NCBI RefSeq assembly: GCF_000227135.1
Contig: NC_018258.1
Coordinates: 463,121 to 527,120 of the forward strand
Direction: 5' to 3'
DNA length: 64,000 nt
Source: Leishmania donovani
Lineage: Eukaryota > Euglenozoa > Kinetoplastea > Trypanosomatida > Trypanosomatidae
Positions 1 to 11,600 of the stretch are shown here, piece by piece. The notes below the pieces were generated by a model. It saw nothing but the letters and a program-made list of their open reading frames with translations, made no database searches and was not told the origin of the DNA. Position numbers and translations under genes: made by a program. Positions within the stretch are counted from its first letter, which is position 1. Each line of letters starts with the position of its first letter.

Positions 1-934
1 TGTAAGATCAACGGAGGGGGCACGATCCAGGGTTTGCGTGGACAGCGTCAGGTCTGTAAAGAGAGGCGTGATGCAGGGGGCCGTCACATGCCCGTCTCTG
101 TGTGCGCTCCAGCTGCAAACCGAGGAAGCGCAGTGACTACCAGACGTGTGCGAGACTAAAGTGCCAGATGGACACACGTGGGGTTTTGTGGCGCGACTGT
201 GGCCACACACAATGAGAAGCAAATGGGCACTCTGAGCTCCTGGCAGTGGCGAAGAGGAACGCAGGAAGAGGCGGGTGTCGCCACCTCCGGCAGGCCCGTT
301 CTTCCAATGCGAAAAAGGATCAGCAGCCTCTTTTGTTTTGTGTGTGCGTTCTCATTCGTGGGGGGTATTCGCCGGACACGTCCAGCGAGAAGCCAAACCG
401 AGCGATGAAAGGAGGACGAGAAAAGGCGGAGCGCGACGGAGCCCGCGAGCTAAGAAAACGGAAAGACAGCTCAGTCACTCGAGTGTACGGGAAGAGTGCT
501 TACGCGCGAGAGGAGAGAGAGAAGGGAGGTGGAGACAGCCAGCAGCGTCTAAAACACATCAATGGCTGCGTGGCTCGCTCCTTGACTGCATCTGGGTGTA
601 TGCAGGCATTCGTGTGCCACGTAGAGCGGCGTCGCAGCCGCTCTCTCCCTCTCGCGTCACAAGATGTGCCCGGTAAAAAAAAAAAAAAAAGAGAAGAGCG
701 CGCAAAGAGGCTCACACGCGCAAGTCTGTGCGCAGGAGAACGATCGTTGATGAAGTAGTTGGCTGGTGAGGTAGAAGCAACACACTCAGAGAAGGAAATA
801 GTTGTGTATGCGGGCAAAGGAAGAAACGGGCAAGGTGAGTAGTCGATGGCACGGAGACACACCGTCTATAAGGAGCTGCTGAAAGTAGCCTCCCTGCGGC
901 CCCGTGTGGCAAGGAGCGTACACTACCAATTCTG
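1..934. other. Gene-free stretch downstream of the first cytochrome b5-like gene
   Basis: No open frame here has recognisable protein character; the frames present are Arg/Ser-rich and mutually overlapping. Because transcription runs right to left, this is expected to hold the 3' untranslated region of the cytochrome b5-like gene ending at 935 and the start of the next spacer. An A15 run near 676-690 reads as a T tract on the coding strand and could serve as a trans-splicing pyrimidine tract for a gene beyond the left edge. Confidence 0.5.
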
Positions 935-1327
935 CTACGCAGACCGCTGTTTACAGCGCATGTACACAGCCACCATCACTGCAATCACACTCAGCAAACT
1001 TCCGGCCCGCACACACCAGTTCCAAGTGTATTGGTCGGGCCCCTCGCACGCCTTCTCGCACAGCGACTGCAGCTCTTCTATGGAGATGGACTCATCCAGA
1101 AACTTCAGCAGCGTGCGCATCGCCTTTTTCGAGTGACCTGCTTCGTTGTACGCCTGCGTAATGTCACGGTTCGCGTACGGCAGCAGCAGCTTCTGCCCGT
1201 TGGGGTGACGGCGCACAAACGACATGGGCACGCGGTAGGTGCGGCCCTCATAGATGTGCCAGATGGACTCCCCCGCCCCGTCCGTCACCGTTCGCGGCGT
1301 AACAGTGTGTGTCGCGATGCTCGTCAT
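935..1327 (-). CDS. Cytochrome b5-like heme-binding protein, tail-anchored (130 aa)
   Basis: Small cytochrome b5 fold protein, expected to bind one b-type heme and pass electrons at a membrane surface. Seen: a short b5-like core with RRHPNGQKLL, where the family usually has HPGG (first heme-ligand His), then YANRDITQAY and AGHSKKAMRTLL, giving the second ligand His in the GHS position. A hydrophobic stretch near the C-terminus (SLLSVIAVMVAVYM) followed by basic residues fits a tail anchor. The frame is open upstream to 1456, but the first ATG is at 1327, so that start was chosen. It resembles the neighbour at 3950-4354 (both share VPMSFV, YAN-DIT and HS before a helix), so the two look like an old tandem duplication. 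The Gly-to-Asn change in HPGG is unusual; heme binding is inferred, not shown. Confidence 0.8.
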   Translation of the reverse strand: MTSIATHTVTPRTVTDGAGESIWHIYEGRTYRVPMSFVRRHPNGQKLLLPYANRDITQAYNEAGHSKKAMRTLLKFLDESISIEELQSLCEKACEGPDQYTWNWCVRAGSLLSVIAVMVAVYMRCKQRSA

Positions 1328-3949
1328 GTTGGGAAGCTCTGATGAAGTCACGGTTCCAGAAGCAAGTAGAAAATGTATCGGAGAGCGATACCAAGAGGAA
1401 GAGAGACCTTCGCGAAGAGAGCCGAGAAGAGACTCGGCGTCTGTGCTACCTTTCAAGCGAAGGAAGGACGGTCAGCTACACAAGAGAAGTCGCTGGCGAG
1501 TGTGCGTGTATGAGTATGCGCGTGTGAAGATCCGGACGCGTGCACATTCAGAACACTTAACCGGCGCGTAAGTAGAAGGATTGCAAGAGCAGAAATGTGG
1601 TGCGAGTGTGACGCAGCAGTGGCGCGTTGGAGCGATGAGTAAAGAATAAAGTGACGTAGAGGCGCACGGAATCCGCAGAAAGAAGAGCGAACGGTATTTC
1701 ATCACATCAGTGAGACCACCAGCTTGAGAGCGGCGTGCTCAGCTGCGCAGGTCTTTGTCTGCTGCCCATGGAGCTGGCCACAATGAAGGCTGAAAAAGGA
1801 AAGTCAACCGTTATGCACCGCTGCGCGAGAACAACGCGCCTACGCCAACGCGCCATGCAGTATGCGCGTTAGGAAGACGAGATGCGTGCTTTCAGAGTAC
1901 GCCGTGCAGAGCGCATTCGAGAAGGAGAAAGAGAGGGAGGCGACGCAAGGCTGCCTCTGCGCCTTTCCCTCGATGGATGCTCCGCCGGTGAGCGGTCCTG
2001 CCATGGTCCACTCCTTTTCGTTGCTCGCTCACGTTGAGAGCGAAAAAAAGTAGGGTAGCGGCGGCGGCGCACAGAGTCCATCCCGTCCGTCGTCGCTTCT
2101 TTCCGTGTGCAGCGAAGCAGTCGTGCCACAGAGGCAAAACTGCCGCCTGCTCTCAGCCCTCTGTCGCTGTGCGAGTCTTCCGTGGTCAGAGTAAGCAGGA
2201 AGAAGATCCTAGGACAGCGGTGGCCGGTGCACTGGATCTCGCACCGTGTCCCAGCATCTGTCGCACCCTAGTTCTGTGGCAGTTGCTGCAGATGACATGC
2301 AAGGAGATCCTGCCGCGGGTAATAGCGGAGGTGATGGGGAGCATGGTCGACTGAGGAAAGTCACAGATGCAAACGTGGAGGAAGCAGGGTGTGCACCAAA
2401 GCAGATGCGGAGGCCTGCGGGAAGCGCGTGCCCCGGGAAAGGGTGGCCGACGTGGTGGAAGGGGGAGGGGGGTACGGGTGTTCGGTCGCCCTGCGCGCAA
2501 AGTCGCATCGTGAACCCGTGGCCCACACGAAACGGCCAAGGAGAGACGCAAAGGAAGATAGTGAAGAAGTCGGTTGTCGCGCACGACACGAAAGAAGAGG
2601 GGAGGGGCAGCGCACGGGGCGTGGGGAGAAGCCAGTAGAGGCGCAACCGTCCGCTCTGGGGGAGGGGGGGTGAAGCGGCGAGAGAAGAAGGCGAAAGCCG
2701 TTTCCAGCAGCCAAACCCCACACAAAGAGGGAGAGAAGGGTGCACGCACATGTGCAAGAGATCGATATAGCCGGCGGGTGGCAGTCGGATTCGACGTCGC
2801 CAAGGCCGTCGTGCGATGCGCCCTTCTCCATTTTTTATGTACTGCCGTATAGAGACGCGACGTCGTATGTTCGCCGCTTGCATTTCTTTTTGTTTTTCGG
2901 TTGCGCGCGCTGGCATGGAGAAAGACGGCTCACAAAACAAAGAATACACGGCGCATTACAACCGCAGTGGCGCGCGCAGACCCCAACACGGTTTCTCCTG
3001 GGGGCAGGCTCGTGCGGTTGTTTCGGCAAGGCATCTGGTACGTGTATGGCGTGCCCGCACGCGAGTACGGCACGCCAACTCCGTACTGGAAAAGATCGTA
3101 CTAAGCGGTAAGAGTTAGTAGGGAGCGGATACGCAGAAGATAGGTGAGATCATGAAAGCAAAACAATACAAACATATGTTTTTTTTTCCAGGACGATGTT
3201 CAGGCACGCATATCCCCGCGTGCGCACACGCAAAGGCATACTCAGCGAGCAAGTGCCCCAACGGTTGGGGGGAGTAGAACAGTGTGCGACAGAAAGCAGG
3301 CGTCAGTGACATCTGAGAGTAACTGCAGCCCAGACTTTGGCTTCGGCATACATCTATGAGGGAGAGTGGCTCTCTCCCTTTGCGGAAGCACCGCGTCGCG
3401 GCAAGAGAAAAGAACTGCCGTATGTGCTGTACTCGCAGCTAACTGCAGCGGACTCGTACACCTGCTGCGCACAGCACAGCCTCTTAAGATGAGCTTGCCG
3501 CTCTCCTTGAGAACGGCAACTAGCATGGCCCACGCAGATGAAGAAGCAGCAAGTGACACAGGCAACCGCGATAGCGGCAGGGCGGAGCAGAGAAGAAACG
3601 GAAGAGCGCGACAAGCAGAAAACAGGGGTCCAAAAAGCGGTGTCTTCAACAGGATCACAAACGCGCGCCGGTAAGCGCAGCAGATGAGGCCGTGAGCGAT
3701 ACCGGAAGCGAAAACGGGATGGCCCAACAAGCACGAACGAAGCGAAAAGAGAATAAGTGGCATGTCGCACATCACCCCAGCTTTCCCGTTGTCGCATGTG
3801 GCATGAAAGCAGAGAGCACATCGTAGCAGCAGCAACAGCCGAGATGAACGAGTAGAGGACCCGCGTGAGAGTCAGCGCACCTCGCACATGGTGTCTAACG
3901 CCTCTGCTCCACACGCGAACAGCATGCAAAAAAAAAAAAATCAGCCACC
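1328..3949. other. 2.6 kb spacer between the two cytochrome b5-like genes
   Basis: No credible coding sequence. Several open frames of 100-246 codons exist on both strands, but they overlap each other, are Arg/Pro/Ser-rich and show no domain. A T9 run at about 3179-3187 and purine-rich stretches (pyrimidine-rich on the coding strand) around 1370-1450 and 2570-2740 are the only visible structure. It probably contains the 3' UTR of the 3950-4354 gene and the splice acceptor of the 935-1327 gene. Confidence 0.5.
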
Positions 3950-4354
3950 TCATGCGCGCTGCAGATGACGTCGCAGCGCGTACGCGGCAACACCCATCGC
4001 TGCCAGTGTCGTCATCACCGTGATCAGCGTGGTTCTCTGGCGCCACCGGCGCACCTCTGTGGTGCAACGGCGCTCCTCGTCGTAGCTGTGCGACAGCTTG
4101 ATCTTGAGTTGATACTCTGCCGGGTTGTAGATGTCCCTGAAGCCCTCCTTAGCCTCGACCTCCTCAAAGGTGTTGAGAAGTGCGTGCGCGTCGGTAGAGT
4201 GGTTCATGTCCTTAAAGGCGCTCGTGATGTCTTGGTTGGCGTACTGCAGGATGTACTCAGCACCGCCAGGGTGTTCGTTCAGAACAAACGACATTGGCAC
4301 AACAAGGCTGGTGCCCTTGTAGAAGAGGCGCACATAGGTCTCCTTGTCCGACAT
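3950..4354 (-). CDS. Cytochrome b5-like heme-binding protein, tail-anchored (134 aa)
   Basis: Cytochrome b5-type protein with better conserved heme pocket than its neighbour at 935-1327. Seen: a core starting YVRLFYKGTSLVVPMSFV, then EHPGGAEYIL with the classic HPGG heme-ligand motif, YANQDITSAF, and MNHSTDAHALL with the second ligand His in a -HSTDA- context close to canonical b5. The C-terminus ends in a hydrophobic segment (TTLITVMTTLAAMGVAAYAL) and basic RRHLQRA, fitting a tail anchor in the ER or outer mitochondrial membrane. The ATG at 4354 is the first in frame, with a strong T14-GCCAG splice-acceptor-like signal about 135 nt upstream. Family knowledge: such proteins donate electrons to desaturases and similar enzymes. 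The partner is unknown. Confidence 0.88.
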   Translation of the reverse strand: MSDKETYVRLFYKGTSLVVPMSFVLNEHPGGAEYILQYANQDITSAFKDMNHSTDAHALLNTFEEVEAKEGFRDIYNPAEYQLKIKLSHSYDEERRCTTEVRRWRQRTTLITVMTTLAAMGVAAYALRRHLQRA

Positions 4355-5697
4355 GAAGGGCAGCTATGAAAAGTGCGTGTCAGCGTATACACAACGACTG
4401 AGAAGCGAAAGAGAAACCGCCAGTGGAAGGAGAGGAGGACGGGGCGGAGAGTGTCGGTTGCCTCTTGCTGCAGTTTACGATCAGCTGCTGGCAAAAAAAA
4501 AAAAAACAAGAAAAATCCTTGTCGGGTCTTTTTTGTGGGGCTGCACGGCCTCACGTGACGCGTGGCGGAGAGGCGGAGAGGCGGTGAGGTGGAGATACTG
4601 CAGGGAGGCAAGAGGGGCGGGCAAGCACAACGATGCCTCTCGTGTTTACCCGTGCCATATGCGAATGCGATGCATGGAGAGGGGAGGCGAGCCATTGTTG
4701 TAGAAGAGAAGAGAGCACGCACTCGAGATGGCCGATGCGTGATGTCGCAGGTTCTTTTGCTGCGCGTCTACTGCATCAGAGATCTTGAATGGCCGACTCA
4801 CGGAAGCACGGCGGCTGTGGGGCTGAAAAACGGAAAAAGAAATCACCCACTGAAGGCAGCATCGCACCGCAGAAAAGGACTTGCAAAGGTATACTTGTCC
4901 GCCGGCCATCACAGCTGCAGCCTACATGCTGCGACACGTCCGTGGCCCTTTTTCTTTCCCGTTTTTCGTCTCCCTTTGTTTCTGCGCTGTTGTCTTTCTC
5001 GGTTCGGTTGTGCGTGTAAGGCACACGTGCACGCCGTTGGCCGTCACTCGCACACAAGCGAGGAAGAGGCGGCAAGTAGACGGAATAGGGAGAGGCATAA
5101 AGGGGGGGGGGGGCGACCCAAAGCGGAACGAGGCAAAAAGCGAGGTAGACAACCGTCGCACACAAAACACATGATCGTATTGGGGCCGTCGCCCTGAAGG
5201 CTCCCTCCACGCAGTACAGTACAAGTCAGGCCATTCCCTGATCGGCACAACAGCGGCGCGCCCCATTGGCGGATGCAACAACAAAAGGGGTGGGGGCATT
5301 GCCATAGCCACCTCACCGTCCAGCATGGTCACACAGGCCCAGAGCACATACACAGAGAGAGAAGGGTGAGGCCCCATTTGAGGACAAAATCAAAGGGTCG
5401 GCGTCTTGGAGTGACGCACCGCAGCATTATGTGCGCTCGTAACGACGACGTGTCAGAGACGGCACGGAGCACAGCAAGAAAAGGTAAGGTACAGGAAGGC
5501 CGCAGCACGCAGAAGCGCATCATCAGCGTACGGGCACGACATCACAGCAGAGCCCCCCCCCTCCTCACACACACACACACACAAAAGCATCCCCTGCACA
5601 GAACAAAGAAACATTTGGGGGAGGGCGGGGCCTCTCCCGCCTCCTTTTTTGTTCTTGTTCTGTTTGTCCGCTTCGTGGCTTCGCCTGCGTCTTCCCA
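4355..5697. other. 1.3 kb spacer between the giant Ubl/helicase gene and a cytochrome b5-like gene
   Basis: No coding sequence is supported. Apart from the acceptor-like tract at 4488-4506 it holds simple-sequence patches: G11 at about 5102-5112, an alternating CA stretch around 5567-5583 and poly-purine segments. It should include the 3' UTR of the 4946-aa protein gene. Confidence 0.5.
4488..4506 (-). promoter_or_regulatory. Candidate trans-splicing acceptor (T14 tract then GCCAG) for the 3950-4354 gene
   Basis: On the coding (minus) strand an uninterrupted run of 14 T is followed by GC and CAG. This is the pyrimidine tract plus AG arrangement used for spliced-leader addition in kinetoplastids. 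It would give a 5' UTR of about 133 nt for the cytochrome b5-like gene. Confidence 0.55.
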
Positions 5698-8600
5698 TCA
5701 AAACCGAACGCTGGCGAGATTCGGCCGCGCCTTCTCACACACCTGACAGTAGAACAAAGCATTGGGATTGAACTTGCTGCAGCCGCCATGCTCCACCGAG
5801 CACACCCAGTACCCCTCCGGGCACTCGAAGCCGCCGCCAAACGGAGACCTCTCAGCGCGCCCGCCACCTGACGCCTTCAGTGGACGCGGGTTTGGCGCCA
5901 TGCAGATCTCGCACATCGGCTTCGCGCGAGATTCGTTGATAAACGTGCACACCCCACACTGCCATGGCGCGTCCGCACCGTCGTCATCGCCCTCATCCTC
6001 CTCCCCAGTCCCGCCGGCCGCGGCATCGACGGCAGCCGCCATCGCCGCATCCTCGGCTACTCTCACAGACTTTGGCTTCGGGGCCATGCACATGGAGCAC
6101 ATGTTGCTCGCGATCGGGTTCTGGAATGTGCATGCGTCACACGACCACACAGCGATACTGGCGGGCTGCGCTGCAGCTGCAGCCGGGCGAGGCGCGTGCG
6201 CAGCCTCGACCCGTTCGCGCAGCACCTCTGCGTTCAGGGGCGGTATCACAGCGAACAGCTCCTCGGCCGAGATGTAGTTCGCTGGGTCCGCCGAGGCGGC
6301 GGCTGCAGGTGGCGCGGACGCAGCGGAACAGCCAACTGCGCCGCGCTTCTGCTGCACAAGGAAGAAGAGCGACTGTGCCACCTCCTGCACGCTGAGCGTT
6401 TTAAAGACAGCCGGAAAGCTCTCTGTCAGCATCTCCGCTACACGCTCTGCCGAAAACGCAGCAGAGGCGCCGCACGCGGACAGCGCTTGAGATAGAGCCA
6501 CAGTGAAGCTCTCAAAGCCCCGCTGCACCGGCTCCGCCTCGCGGCGCACGCGCTCCGACGCTTTCGGACGCGCGGCACGCACCACGACCTCCGCCATGTC
6601 CTCCATCCCCTGCTGCATGCGCTTGCCGACAGCCAGCTGGCGCAGATACGGCTTTTCAGCCTCAGAGACAAAGAGCATCGCGATTGGGGCATCCTCCCAG
6701 TGGTTGCGACTGCGCCGGCGCACCCGCAGACACTCCGTGAAAAAGTGCAGCCGGTCGGACGGCGACATCGCTTCTAGCACCTCCTCCAATACGGCAAGCT
6801 GCTTGGTGGAATAGAACATGTCGCTGTTCAGGAAACGGTAGAGCAGCACCGCTCTGTCTGCCACCGCGTCGCACGTGCTCACATCGTAGCCGCCGCCACA
6901 CGAACTGGTCGAGCTCAACTGCATGTGACGCAGTGCCTGTACGCCTTGGCGGTGCACGACCGCCGAAAAGGGCCCGGTGGCATCCATGTAGGCGCCGCTC
7001 GAGGCGAAGCGCAGCGCCAGGCGGAAGTTCCTCTGCACGTAGCGGGAGTGATGAATGAGCCAACGCATGGACTCGCCCTCCGCGAGAGTGAGGAGGCCGG
7101 AGCAGACCATCGTCGCCGCCTCGGACGACGACCCGCCGGTGGCGGCTTGTGGGGGAGACGCCGAAAGAGCGGCAGGGATGGGCACCCACTCCAGAAAAAG
7201 GAAAACGTTCTTCAGCCGCCGTTCTCCCACGCCATGCCAGTCCAGCCTGAAATAGTTGTCGCTCACGAGGTACTGCGATGGCACCTGAAGCTTCGGCTGG
7301 CTGGGCCGAATCTGGAAGGTGTTCATCTGGTAGAAGCAGCAGCCGTGTGTGGGTCGCACCGTGTCTGCCGCGATCGTGCCGCAGGTCCGGAGCGTGTCCA
7401 CTGCCCACCCAATCTGGCTCTCGTCGTCGCGCGAAAATGCGGAGATGCGCTGTTCTTCCTGCTCCGCCTCCTGCTCCTGCTCCTGCTCCGCCTCCTGCTC
7501 GTGTACGATCTCCGCGTTTAGGTTCATCGTGTTGTGCACCCCTTCTTGCCCAGCCCCAGTGGCGCCCTTGCCGCTGGCTTCCTTGGCGGAGGCGCTACTG
7601 CCTCCCTCGGCGGCCGCCCGTGAACCCTGAATGCTGCGCCGCATGCGGTCAAGCAACTGCTCCACCAGCCCCTGCGACAAGGCGTCGCCTTCGATCAGCT
7701 CCTGCGAGCGCGCCTGCAGAATCTCCTGCAGGTGCTCGCTGAAGGAGGGAGCCTGGGCAATCTTTCCGGCAACGGGGTATTCGATCACCTCCCTGAACTC
7801 AGCAATAGCAGCGCGGAGAACGTCGACAGAGGGGAGCTTCAGCGCCGCATCGGCGATCGCAGCAGATGCGTCCTCTTCCGAGCTGGCGTGTTTGCCCGCT
7901 TCAGCGGCGCCGTTGCCCGCTGCCGGTCGTGGCAGGTGAAAGCGACGGCAGCGCATCCACCCAGTAAAGAGCTCTGGATGTGCGTTCGCGTGCCGAGCAT
8001 CGTGCAAGAGGTGCGCAACCGCCTTCTTGCGCCACACATTCGCCAGCTCCTGCAGGGAGAGCTTGAAGAACTGCAGGCTCTCGACCTTCATGGAGTTGAG
8101 GAGGAGCCACGCTGGAACGTCCTTGAGCATGTCGCCAGTGCGGTACCGAGACCCCAACGCCTCCTGAATGCGGGAGACCACCTCGGGGATCAGATACAAG
8201 CACAGCCGCTGCCCTTTGCCGATGCCACGCATGCGATACGCACCCTGCGCATAATCGCGTAAGACGAGATCCTTGCCAAAGGTGATGACGGCAACTGCTG
8301 TGGACGACTGCTTCACATCCGTGCCGGTCGTGTGCACCTGGTCAAAGAAGGTAAAGCGGCGAGCCAGCGGCACACCGCACTGGGAGACCGGGATGACGAG
8401 GCCGTTGTCTCGCTGCAGAATCATCTGCCGATCCCGCCTGTCAAGAAAGACGACGCCATCGAACAGAGCTGCTGGCAGCCGCGCCAGAAGGTAGCGAGCC
8501 ACCTCCTCGTTGTCCATGTTCGTGATGAGAGCGCCAGCGTCGATGAGGGCCGAGTACGGCGGCTGCGCTGCGGCTATGCGGTCCAGTAGCCGGAGCGGAG

Positions 8601-11600
8601 TCCAGCTGTCCGGTAGCACCTCGGCATGGACCACCTCGGGGTTCGTGAGAACCGACAGCACACGTCCGTCACTGCCAGGTTCGTAGAAGCACTCACCAAG
8701 GTCCAGCGGCAGAATGTTGCTCGGTGTCCCACTGAAGCCTATCCTCTTTGTGAATAGCATCGAGGAGCCGAGCTCGTGGCCGCAGGCGCTGATCTTCAGT
8801 CGCTGAAAGTTCATCGTTCGCGGAAAGATAGTAGAGCACAGGTAGTAGTGGATCACCTCCGGCACGCCGTGCAGCAGGTGGTAGAGCGACTGCATCTGCG
8901 CCTTGTCCGTCACCTGCAGCTGCGACAGCGGCACACCGGCGCGCTCGAATGAGCGAAGTACGTCCTCGTTGTCATCTGCCACGGTCTTCTCGGTGGCCGC
9001 CGCGGCGGCCGCGCGGTCCGAGGAGCTCAGACGCAGCCAGTGCTTGTACAGCTTTGCCGCCGGGCGGTGCTCCTTCGGCCCCGCCTGCCGCGCAAAGTCG
9101 CGTTTCAGCTGCGTCACGAGCTCCTTCACATCCTGCAGGCGTAGTCCCTCGTAGCGAAAGGCAAGGATTGTAAGCCCGATGACCACATCCGGATGCGCGA
9201 ACTCAGAGCTGCGGCTCGGCACGTCCTTCGCGACGAAAGGGACGGCCGTCATCTTTCGGCTGTACGGAATCCGCGCTGAATCACCGCTGAGCGCCAGATC
9301 GTTCGGCTGCAACACGCCAAAGCTGACCCGGTCGATCTTGGCGAGCACATGCGGCAGCAAGCGATGAAGCCAGTCGTGTGCGAGGTTCAGCAGCTGCAGA
9401 CCGTAGTGAGGCATGTACGCGTTCAACTCACGAGATACGCGGCTTTCCGCGTCGTCGAGTTTCACCGGGGAGAGCAAGAACGGCTTCGTCTTCTCGGCAA
9501 ACGCATCCGAGGACACGTAGGCCCAGTTCTGGCGCTCCTGCTCTGGAAGGTGGTCCATCAGATGCTCGTGCAGCCACAGCTGCAGCCACGGCACGAGCAC
9601 CGGCAGCAGCTGCTCGACGTAGTAGTGGCCGGGGTCGAGCAAGACCAAGTGCGGCTCTCGCTGAAGGGCGCGCTGGCGGAAACCGGTGAGAATGACGCTG
9701 CGGATGGCACTCAGAGCGTACCGCCGCTTCTCCTCCTGAACGCCCCTCATCTCCGCCAGCGACGAGCCACCCAAGCGCGCCGAGTTAGCAGTCTGGCTAG
9801 ATGAGCCGCACTCCAGCTGCCGCTGCACGTCCTCGCACGCTCTCCCTTGCTGACTCGCAAAGATGCCATCCAAAAGGTGGATAGGCAGCAGCCAACGAGG
9901 GCCGCTCATGTCGATGGGGTGCTTGAGGCCGATCGGGAAGTTTAGCTCCGAGCGCAGGGGGTGCAGGAGTACATCGACCTCGTCCATAATCAGCACACCA
10001 CGCTTCCACAATTCCAGAATCGGCGTGATGGCGTCCGCCAGGGCAGACCGCTCCATCATCTTGCGACGCAATGCCTTTATGTGAGAAGCATAGCGGTCAT
10101 CTGCCGCCTCGTCCAGCTCCATGTCCTCCGTGGGCACGCTCTCCATCATGTGCAGCTGCTCGATCCCCTTCAGGAAGAGCGACTTGACACATTCAGGTGC
10201 GGCGATCACCACCGAGCGGTCTTCCTCCGCAGATTTCAGCTTCTGATAGAGCAGCTCCACTCCATCGCTCGTGCCCTCCTCATTGCTACGGTCGAACTGC
10301 ACCGTGTAGATGTGCTTCGTCACGACGACGCCGAAGCAGCGGCGCAGAATGCCACGCGTCTGCTCCAGCAGCGCTGTCGGCATCACCTGCGTGATGAGCT
10401 GCTGCCCATCGGCGAGGATGAGGGCCAGCAGCGGTCCCACGACAGTGGTCTTACCTTGGCCCATGATCATCTGCTGCACACGCGACTGACCTTCGCGGAT
10501 GTTGCGCACAAACCACTCCACCATCTCCACCTGGCGGGCACGCAGGAGAATGTTGAAAAGGAACTCGAAGACAAGAAAGCGGGGGTCGAGGGTTGCTCTG
10601 AAAGAGCTGTTGCTTGCTTTGCCTGCCGCTCCCCCGGCACTCGACGACGCCGCCGAGGAGGAAAAGTCAGGATGGATGTGGACGTACGTGCGACGTGCCG
10701 TCAGCGTATCAAGAGCAGCGTTCGCCAGCTGCTGCAGCCGGCTAGTCACGGTCCGGCGAGTGTCCTCTGAAAGAGGGACGCACGTGTCCGATGCACCTGT
10801 CGCCTCCGCATCACTTGTGCCAGTACTTGCGTTCGTGATGGTTGGCGCTGCTGTCGTGAGCTGCTGGAGCACAGACGGATCGATCTCGAGCGAGAAGTGC
10901 TGCACCAGCTCACGAATGCGTGCCGCGCGGGCCTGCACAGTGCTCTTGCTGCCACAAGCTGTCATCTCCGCGTGAGGAGGCACGACACCGCGAAGGTGTC
11001 CGCACAGCTCCAAGAACAAGAGGAGCTGCTGCACCGCCTGCGCTGCCTGCTCCGCAAAGTACATGCGGTTGCTTAGCAGCATGAGAAGAATGAGCTCCGC
11101 CTGAATCTGCTGCAGGGATCCGTGAAAGAGGTTCTCGGCCTTGAGGTCGCTCTGGAGGGTAGTGCTCAGCAAGCCGGCACACAGCCACTCAAGCGGTACG
11201 GCAACACGCGAACGTTCCGCTCGCTGCAGGTAGTGCACCAGGCGTCCGCGATCAAGCGACTGTGCGCCAGCAGCAGAGACGCCGTTGTTGCTGTGAGAGG
11301 GCTCCGTAGACGACCTTGGGTGAACATCATTCGCCAAAGACAGCAGCGACGAGCGTAAACGCATGACGCGATCGGCGTCCTGCTCTCCCAGCGCGCGCAG
11401 CTGCCGCACACAGTCGCCCAGCACCGTCACCGCCGTCGCCAGAGACGCTGTCATGACCGCCACATCTGGGGTGGTCAACAGCTCCCGCACGATGTCCTTG
11501 GAGAGGCACTGGAAGTAGCGGGGCCGCTGAGCCTGCTGCTGGCTGCGGAAGCGCATGGAGTCCTCCTCCAGACGATCCAGCATGTTCTGCGCCAGCGGGG

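Noticed and set aside
2209..2949. 246-codon minus-strand frame between the two cytochrome b5-like genes
   Set aside because: Cys/Pro/Leu-rich sequence from pyrimidine-rich spacer DNA, overlapping other frames of similar size, with no recognisable domain.
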